In this document: piece by piece, positions 57,288 to 64,000 of the stretch
How the letters are laid out: every line of letters begins with the position of its first letter
Position numbering within the stretch: position 1 is the stretch's first letter
Assembly (NCBI GenBank): GCA_012034575.1
Contig: JAAUPF010000001.1
Location: forward strand, 39,426-103,425
DNA length: 64,000 nucleotides
Reading direction: 5' to 3'
From: Richelia sp. CSU_2_1
Lineage (GTDB): Bacteria > Cyanobacteriota > Cyanobacteriia > Cyanobacteriales > Microcoleaceae
Position numbers and translations under genes: made by a program
Notes under the pieces: model-generated
Databases searched by the model: none
The model's input: only the letters and a program-made list of their open reading frames with translations
Told to the model about the DNA's origin: nothing

Positions 57288-60200
57288 GTGAATTTTGAAA
57301 CTCCTGCTATCAACTCGAAAGAAGACAATCAACTCAAAGGCAGCGGTCAACTAGACCAAGCGATTGCTAGCTGCCAAAGTACCATAGATATAAATCCCGA
57401 AGACTTTGAAGCTCACTACGAACAGGCAGAAATCTATCATTTTCAAGGGAAATTAGAAGAAGCGATCGCAGCTTACCGCAAGGTTATTGAATTGAGTCCA
57501 AATCTGGTAATAGCGCACCACAACTTAGGAGAAGTCCTGACAAAACTCGGTAGAGTCGATGATGCGATAACATCCTACCGCAGAGCGATTGAGTTGAACC
57601 CTGATTTTTCCTGGTCTCATCACAATTTAGGCGATGCTCTGAAAACACTAGAAAAGTGGGAAGATGCAGTAGATTGTTACCGCAGAGCGATTGAGTTGAA
57701 CCCTGATTTTTCCGGGTCTTACCACAACTTAGGAGATGTTCTGAGTCAAAAACAACAGTGGGAGGAAGCACTAGCAGCTTACCGCCGCGCCCTTGAACTG
57801 AACTCAAATAGTTTTGAATCTTACTACAACTTAGGAATAGCTTTAGAGCAACAGCAACAGTGGGAGGAAGCCGCCAACGCTTACCGTTGTGCTGTTGAGA
57901 GAGAGCCGAATTTTGTATCTTATCAGAAGTTAGGGCAGAGTTCAGTAAAACAAGGCAATTTGGATGAAGCGATCGCCGCTTATCAAAAGGCAATTCTCTT
58001 GAATCCAAATGATAGCAGAATTCATCATCTTCTCGGAGAAGCCCTGCAACAGCGAACTCAGTTGGACATGGCTCGATCGATATCTTCTTACCACCATGCT
58101 ATTGAACTAAATCCCGATGATTTGCAAACTTACCGCAATTTCTTACAAATTCAACCAGATAATTTGGAAGTATTGTTGCAATTAGGAAATACGCTCGCGA
58201 AATTAGAGAAGTGGGAGGAAGCAGTTACTACTTACCGTCACGCCACAGAATTCCACCCAAACTCTTGTGAAGCTTACCAAAATTTAGGGAAAATTTTAGC
58301 AAAACTGGGTAATGTCGAAGAAGTGATTCACTGTTACCGTAGCGCAGTTGAGCTTGCCCCCAAATCTTGGGATTTGCACCAACTGTTAGCAGAAACCCTC
58401 ATGCAACAAGGCGAAATGCTAGATGAAGCCATAGCCTGTTTTAATCGCGCGATCGAGCTTTTCCCTAATGCCAACTCTTACCAACTGTTAGGAGAAATCT
58501 TGGCAAAACAAGGTAATTTAGAAGAAGCGCTCGCCTCTTACCGCCTGGCAATTCAACTCAACCCAGAATGCTTTGCGTCTCATTCCCAGCTAGGAGTGGC
58601 TCTAGCTCATCAAGGGAATTTTGACGAAGCTATTGTCTGTTACCGTCGCGCATTGGAACTCAACCCAGAGAGTATAGAAGTTCACAGCTATCTTTGGACA
58701 ATTATCAATCAACGGCAAAACTGGGCAGAAGCCACAACTTGGTATCGCCAAATTATTGATAAACAGCCTGATTCTGCCGTGACACACTACTATTTAGGAA
58801 CAGCTCTATCCTGTCAGCAACTGTGGGAAGAAGCTGCCCTAAGTTGCCGTCGGGGTATAGAATTGAACCCAAGTTACTTTTGGTCGCACTTACTATTGGG
58901 AACCGCTCTCACTCAACTTGAAAAGTGGGAGGAGGTAGCTGCTGCTTACCGCTACGCCATTAATTTCAACCCTGCTTTTGATGGAACATACAGTTATTTA
59001 GGCAACGCCTTGAAAAAACTCTCTCAGTGGGAGGAAGCCATTGCAGCTTATAGTTGTGCTATTGAACGCAATGCAAACAATATAGATGCTTATGAAGGGT
59101 TAGGAGTAAGCTTACTGCAACTAGATCGAGTAGATGAAGCGATCTCTTGCTACAATAAAATTGTATATCTTGAGATTCAATCAGAAAAAAGTGAGGATAA
59201 TTTAGAGCTAGAAAAACTTCTGATCCAAAAAGGACTGTTAGAGCAGGTAATTGATTGTTATCATCAAACTTTTAATCTCACTGCCGATCGCCCTAAAGTT
59301 TATTATAAATTATCTATGCTTCTAGCACGACAAGGGTTGCTAGAAGAAGCTGCAACCTATTTCCAAAAGGCATCCCAAATTCCACATAGTGAAGTGGATT
59401 ATGAGAATATCTGGACATATTTGAATCAAAAAAAATGGGTAGAACTGCCTGATTCCTATTACCCAACAAAAATAAAATGTGAATTAGTAGAAGCTTATTT
59501 TAATCGAACCAGTCAATATAAAATTATTAATATGCGCTACTTGTCCGAACCAGACATGATTTTCTTGGAAGAATCTGGTTTGTCGCTATTCCATATGAAA
59601 TTAATTGGACAAGATGACATTGCTTTGGAAGAGATTTATATTAATAGCTTTGACTGTTTTCAATCAATTCAGCTATCAAAAATAATTCCCAAAACCACTC
59701 TTAAAGAAATAGGAATTGATTGGGAAGCAGAAGCAAATTTTAGTAGAAAACAAAATTTTCAGCAAAGTTTGGTAGAAACAGGTTATATTTATTCAGTTTG
59801 TCCTTTCAGCGGTGAAGTTCTGAGATCGAATCAATCATTTTATGTAGATGGTACAATTCCAATAATAGTTTATCGTTTTGTAGGTAAGGAAGTTTTTTAT
59901 TTAAAGTGCGGTCACGTTCATGGCGGAAAGATGTCTATATATTTCCCTCATTTGGAATTAATTGTGGTCTTGCCTTCCACTACACGCGACTGGGGAGCCT
60001 TGGCCGATAACGATGCCTTGTTGTTCAATAGATTTAAGGCTTGGCTAGTTAGTAATTGGCAACAGGTAAAATCCTATATCTGCAATGACAAACCCAAAAA
60101 GGTAGCTTCTGTTTTGGGAACTATACGTAATATGGGTCACGATTTCTGGAATTTATTGACTGGAATACATTACTTATATGAAAATAAAATTCTTCACAAA

Positions 60201-61034
60201 GTAGACAAATTTTTAGTAGGTCCTTTCGACCATATCAACATAGGCGATATTTTTCCAGAAATCACCTCGGATAAAATTGTTAATTTTGGCGACCCGTGGG
60301 AAATTTTTCAATACATCTTAGAAAATAATTATGTAGCGGTCATCGCAACGGGATTTTTACTGAAAGAGGAATTAGCAAATAAAATGTACAGTGGTGCAAT
60401 AAAAAAATGTTCTCCTGATGTTTTAGAAACAGTGGAGAAAGCTAAAAAGCACTTTCCCTTGCTGTGGTTTGAAATTCGCAGTTCCAATACAAGAGTGTGG
60501 GTATCCCAGGTAGAAGGAATAGCAAATATCATCAAAAGCCTCTATTCAGATTTTCCTAACTTGGGAGTTGTTTTCGCTGGCTGGCACCGTCTAGCAATAG
60601 ACTACCCCGGAGCGGAGGCTGTAATCGAAAGGGAAGAATCGATTAGAAAACAAATTTTAGATATGATACCTCCGGAGATTGAGACATACAGTACAATTGG
60701 TCGTCCCCTCTATGAAGGTATTGTCTGGGTGAATACTATAAATATACATATAACACCATTAGGATCGGGGGCACTGCTTCCAATTAATGTGGCTAATAAG
60801 ATAGGCGTGTGCTATTCCAACCCCAACAATTTATCCAACACTGTGGGAATAAAATTAATTTATTGGCGAGAAAATATGCTTCCTGTAAGACTGATTTCTC
60901 CTAGTTCAGTTACTTATGATGCCTCCGCTTATACATCCGGTCAACCTGCTGTTAACTGGTCATTTCATTGTGATTGGAGAGCAATTTATGATGAATTGAT
61001 TAAAATACTCACTAGCTTGAAGGAGAACAACTAA
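57288..61034 (+). CDS. Large TPR protein with unknown C-terminal domain
   Basis: This 1248-residue protein has about 17 TPR units from about 15 to 690 (for example LEEAIAAYRKVIELSPN, WEEALAAYRRALELN). A C-terminal domain of about 500 residues follows (VASVLGTIRNMGHDFWN, FLVGPFDHINIGDIFPE, LLWFEIRSSNTRVW, GVVFAGWHRLAI, NIHITPLGSGALLPINVANK). The late part suggests a glycosyltransferase-like fold, but I do not recognise the family. The start is GTG. Probably glycan transfer. Confidence 0.78.
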   Translation: MNFETPAINSKEDNQLKGSGQLDQAIASCQSTIDINPEDFEAHYEQAEIYHFQGKLEEAIAAYRKVIELSPNLVIAHHNLGEVLTKLGRVDDAITSYRRAIELNPDFSWSHHNLGDALKTLEKWEDAVDCYRRAIELNPDFSGSYHNLGDVLSQKQQWEEALAAYRRALELNSNSFESYYNLGIALEQQQQWEEAANAYRCAVEREPNFVSYQKLGQSSVKQGNLDEAIAAYQKAILLNPNDSRIHHLLGEALQQRTQLDMARSISSYHHAIELNPDDLQTYRNFLQIQPDNLEVLLQLGNTLAKLEKWEEAVTTYRHATEFHPNSCEAYQNLGKILAKLGNVEEVIHCYRSAVELAPKSWDLHQLLAETLMQQGEMLDEAIACFNRAIELFPNANSYQLLGEILAKQGNLEEALASYRLAIQLNPECFASHSQLGVALAHQGNFDEAIVCYRRALELNPESIEVHSYLWTIINQRQNWAEATTWYRQIIDKQPDSAVTHYYLGTALSCQQLWEEAALSCRRGIELNPSYFWSHLLLGTALTQLEKWEEVAAAYRYAINFNPAFDGTYSYLGNALKKLSQWEEAIAAYSCAIERNANNIDAYEGLGVSLLQLDRVDEAISCYNKIVYLEIQSEKSEDNLELEKLLIQKGLLEQVIDCYHQTFNLTADRPKVYYKLSMLLARQGLLEEAATYFQKASQIPHSEVDYENIWTYLNQKKWVELPDSYYPTKIKCELVEAYFNRTSQYKIINMRYLSEPDMIFLEESGLSLFHMKLIGQDDIALEEIYINSFDCFQSIQLSKIIPKTTLKEIGIDWEAEANFSRKQNFQQSLVETGYIYSVCPFSGEVLRSNQSFYVDGTIPIIVYRFVGKEVFYLKCGHVHGGKMSIYFPHLELIVVLPSTTRDWGALADNDALLFNRFKAWLVSNWQQVKSYICNDKPKKVASVLGTIRNMGHDFWNLLTGIHYLYENKILHKVDKFLVGPFDHINIGDIFPEITSDKIVNFGDPWEIFQYILENNYVAVIATGFLLKEELANKMYSGAIKKCSPDVLETVEKAKKHFPLLWFEIRSSNTRVWVSQVEGIANIIKSLYSDFPNLGVVFAGWHRLAIDYPGAEAVIEREESIRKQILDMIPPEIETYSTIGRPLYEGIVWVNTINIHITPLGSGALLPINVANKIGVCYSNPNNLSNTVGIKLIYWRENMLPVRLISPSSVTYDASAYTSGQPAVNWSFHCDWRAIYDELIKILTSLKENN

Positions 61035-61080
61035 AATCAAACGATTGCGAAGCAATAGAGCCGCTAATTATTATGATATT

Positions 61081-62304
61081 ATGATATCTGCTGACTTTTC
61101 TAGTACCGATCGATATGATTTCGCCGTGATAGGTGGCGGTATTGTGGGATTATCTACAGCAATGGCTTTAGGTCGTCGCTATCCAGATGCCTCAATTTTA
61201 GCGATCGAAAAAGAGTCGAGTTGGGCAGCACACCAAACCGGAAATAATAGTGGTGTAATTCACTCTGGCATTTACTACAAACCGGGTAGTTTAAAAGCAA
61301 ATTTGTGCCGGCAAGGGAATCGTTTGCTGATTGAATTTTGTCAAAAACACGGGATTAATTATGAAATATGCGGCAAGCTAATAGTAGCAACAAATCCTGA
61401 AGAATTGCCTTTGTTAGAGAACCTTTACCAGCGGGGTTTAGCTAATGGGTTGAAAATAGAGAAAATTACTGCTGAAGAAGTTAAGGAAATTGAGCCACAT
61501 GTTAGTTGTTTGGCAGCTATCCGAGTTCCCAGTACGGGGATTGCTAACTACAGGCAAGTTTGTCACAAGTATGCGGAATTAGTTGCTTCTCAGGGAGGGG
61601 TTCTTCGCTTATCTACTAAAGTTCTGAACATTACACCTACTTTGGAGGGTGTAGAAATCGCCACAACTCAAGGTGCTTTTCAGGCTAAATTTATGGTTAA
61701 TTGTACTGGATTGTTTAGCGATCGCGTCGCCAAACTCGCTGGTGTCGATCCAGGAGTTAAGATAGTACCTTTCCGAGGAGAGTATTATGAATTAGTTCCA
61801 GAAAAGCGCTATCTAGTAAAGCATTTAATTTATCCTGTTCCCAACCCCAATTTTCCCTTTTTGGGTGTTCACTTTACCCGGATGATTGATGGGAGTATTC
61901 ATGCAGGACCTAATGCTGTCCTCAGTTTTAAGCGAGAAGGCTATCAGAAAACAGACATCAATCTCCGTGACTTGGGTGAAACTTTCACTTACCCTGGTTT
62001 CTGGAAATTGGCTGCAAAATATGCGGGCGTGGGGATAGAGGAAATGGTGCGTTCTTTCAGTAAAGCTGCTTTTGTGAGGAGTCTGCAAAAGTTGATTCCT
62101 GAAGTGCAAGCTGAAGATTTGGTTCCTACTCATGCAGGGGTAAGAGCTCAGGCCTTGACAAAGGAGGGTGGATTAGTAGATGATTTCTTGTTAGTTAGGG
62201 GAGAGCGTGCAATTCATGTTTGTAATGCTCCTTCTCCGGCGGCTACTGCTTCTTTGGCGATTGGGGATGCGATCGCATCTCAAGTTTTTCAAGAATTACA
62301 ATAG
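61081..62304 (+). CDS. lhgO: L-2-hydroxyglutarate oxidase LhgO-like
   Basis: This 407-residue FAD enzyme has DFAVIGGGIVGLSTAMAL (dinucleotide loop), HQTGNNSGVIHSGIYYKPGS, NCTGLFSDRVAKLAG and LGVHFTRMIDG. It oxidises L-2-hydroxyglutarate to 2-oxoglutarate, which could supply the cluster 2OG oxygenase or act on a similar hydroxyacid. ATG 61081 is preferred. Confidence 0.9.
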   Translation: MISADFSSTDRYDFAVIGGGIVGLSTAMALGRRYPDASILAIEKESSWAAHQTGNNSGVIHSGIYYKPGSLKANLCRQGNRLLIEFCQKHGINYEICGKLIVATNPEELPLLENLYQRGLANGLKIEKITAEEVKEIEPHVSCLAAIRVPSTGIANYRQVCHKYAELVASQGGVLRLSTKVLNITPTLEGVEIATTQGAFQAKFMVNCTGLFSDRVAKLAGVDPGVKIVPFRGEYYELVPEKRYLVKHLIYPVPNPNFPFLGVHFTRMIDGSIHAGPNAVLSFKREGYQKTDINLRDLGETFTYPGFWKLAAKYAGVGIEEMVRSFSKAAFVRSLQKLIPEVQAEDLVPTHAGVRAQALTKEGGLVDDFLLVRGERAIHVCNAPSPAATASLAIGDAIASQVFQELQ

Positions 62305-62753
62305 CTATTTTATTGAGTTTTAACAAGATAACAATTAGTTGCAGGATGTAACGCGATAGTAGCAATCAGCCACGATGGAATCTTCTAGTTTTCCGTCTTG
62401 CAGAAACTGATTGCCTTTGTCGAATCCGGTAACAGCCTTTCGATCGTTATATTTTTGCTAAATTAATTTTTGATTAATAAATATTTTTAGAACCTGTGGG
62501 GCTACTTGCTTCAACAGCCGCTTGTTTATAATACATCATTTTGCCAGTAGATCGTCAGGTGACTCGATATCTGGTATAGTCAGAACAGTAACCTTTCGCT
62601 CCCAGTGCCTGTGGCGCAAAAGCGCGATCGCAACGGCAAATAAGTTATACTTTAAACAAATTTGCTTAAAAAGCTTTTGCTAGTCAAGCAAAAATTGAAA
62701 TAAAACATTGGCTTACGCCAAATAATATTGATTTGTTCCTGGAGGATCGAGTT
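62305..62753. other. Spacer with possible TPR remnant
   Basis: This 449-bp AT-rich region must hold the promoter of the next gene. On the minus strand at about 62340-62450 a 30-odd-residue frame reads FDKGNQFLQDGKLEDSI, like the first helix pair of a TPR; it is probably a gene remnant. TTTGCTTAAAAAGC and AGCAAAAATTG occur near 62660. Confidence 0.4.
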
Positions 62754-64000
62754 GTGGAAAACGATCGCAAAAAAAACTCTATTTTGGTAATTGCCAGCAT
62801 GCACCGATCGGGTAGTTCCTTAGCGGCATCATTGCTGCAAAGTGCCGGCCTGCACATCGGCAGAAAGGTGATGTTGTACCCCGATGCTGGAAATCCCAAG
62901 GGGTACTTTGAAAGTTTTGACTTTTGGAATTTTCACCGCTCGGTACTGCAATCGCAAGGAATTGATGAAGATGGTTGGACATTGCAGGAAAAAATAGAAG
63001 TTGACGATCGTTTTGTAGAAGAAGCAAAAAAAATTGTTGACCAAAATTCCTTAAGTGTTGTTTGGGGATGGAAGGAGCCGCGGACTGCACTTTTTTTGGA
63101 TTTTTGGGCAGAACTGCTGCCAGAAGCTAATTTTTTACTCATCTATCGCGCTCCTTGGGAAGTTGTTGATTCTCTGTATTGGCGACACGATGCCTTATTT
63201 CAAAGTCAGCCGGAATTGGCGGTAAAAATATGGCTGCACTACAACCAAAAAATTCTCAACTTTTATAATCGCTATTCAAGCCACTGCCTTTTGGTCAATC
63301 TTGCCACTCTTGTCAAAAACAAAGAATTATACATTCAGGCAATCAATCAAAAATTTAATACTAATTTAACTGCTCCTGCATCAACCCTCTACGACCCATC
63401 ATTACTGCGCTCTCAAGGAGGGGATAGTTACAGACCGAGCTTGATAGAGCATTATTTTCCAGAAGCTGTGGAGATGTATCGGGAACTAGACTCTAGATCG
63501 TGGCAACCGCAAGAAACGCCGGATTTCTCTTGGCGCGAACTGATTAAACCGTCAATTTACAGATTTTGGGCTTTTCAAGAGTGGGTTAATGTCCGCAAGC
63601 AAGAAAGACAGAATAAAACATTACAAGCTGAATTGCAGCAGTGTCAGTCTCAACTGCATCAGAATCAGGCAGAACTAGAGCACATAAATCTTCAAGCGCA
63701 TCAGGTGGAGGAGGTGTTAGAACAATCTCAATCTCAACTGCACCAGACGGAGGATGTACTAGAAGAATCTCAATCTCAATTGGAGCAAGTCCAGGAAGAA
63801 TTGGAGCAGTTAAGCGTTCAAAAGATTCAAACAGAGACATTATTAGCGCATTTTCAGTCTCAACTCAACCAAATTGAGGGACTCTTCGCAGACTCTCAGT
63901 CTCAACTGCATCAAACCGAGGAAATGTTGGAACAATCTCAGTCTCAACTGCATCAAACCGAGGAACTGTGGAACAATCTCAGTCTCGACTGAGCATCAAA
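62754..64000 (+). CDS. Sulfotransferase-like protein with coiled-coil repeats, frameshifted, runs off window
   Basis: The N-terminal domain (1-260) has the PAPS-loop-like ASMHRSGSSLAASLLQSAG, VWGWKEPRTALFLDFW and IYRAPWEVVDSLYW. From about 290 come coiled-coil repeats of 14 residues (QSQLHQTEEMLEQS type). The visible frame stops at 63992. Comparison with earlier repeats shows one base missing at about 63970-63978 (GAACTGTGGAA against GAAATGTTGGAA). Restored reading passes the stop and leaves the window. GTG 62754 has GGAGG upstream. Confidence 0.8.

Overview
The window looks like chromosome from a filamentous, phycoerythrin-containing cyanobacterium of the Oscillatoriales (Microcoleus/Oscillatoria-like). 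The reasons are: HIP1-type GCGATCGC motifs throughout; phycobilisome linkers and bilin reductases; cyanobacterial gene strings (zwf-opcA, rpsP-KH-phoH, plsX-fabH-fabD, murC-murB-ybaB, gap2); and many heptameric short tandem repeats between genes.
1-9 kb is a phycoerythrin and green-light island. It holds a linker operon (cpeC, cpeD, small ORF, cpeE), a cpeR-like activator gene, the OmpR-type regulator ccaR, a CcaS-like bilin-GAF histidine kinase in two frames, and pebA-pebB for phycoerythrobilin. Upstream of cpeC lies an array of 11-bp units that match the CcaR G-box, so sensor, regulator, target promoter, linkers and chromophore enzymes sit together.
9-37.5 kb is mostly housekeeping. It carries cobyrinate diamide synthase, opcA, zwf, a lone tnpB element, transaldolase, phoH, a KH protein, rpsP, dacB, plsX, fabH, fabD, a PspA-like gene with a PstS-like gene, an asparaginase, a Tat-type lipoprotein, a WD40 protein, small membrane or hypothetical genes, a low-molecular-weight phosphatase, ybaB, murB, murC, nadD and gap2. 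Intergenic spaces are rich in tandem repeats and MITE-like repeats.
39.6-64 kb is a long co-directional surface-glycan cluster. It has a Gmd-like dehydratase, a glucose-1-phosphate cytidylyltransferase, a domain-swapped HldE-like fusion, GmhB, GmhA, three other SDR enzymes, a HAD protein with an APH-fold kinase, a split transketolase, several methyltransferases, a 2OG-Fe(II) oxygenase with a LIC12192-type protein ('sporadic carbohydrate cluster' families), a Nudix hydrolase, a large TPR protein, an LhgO-like oxidase and a sulfotransferase-like protein. I infer a self-contained route from transketolase-made sedoheptulose-7-phosphate to an activated, heavily modified heptose or related sugar. 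This is the best candidate for an undescribed system.
Nine conserved genes (ccaS-like, cobyrinate synthase, zwf, phoH, dacB, fabD, murB, nadD and the last gene) are each broken by one small apparent frameshift, often in a homopolymer. Several should be essential, so sequence error is more likely than decay. No rRNA, tRNA or CRISPR array was seen.
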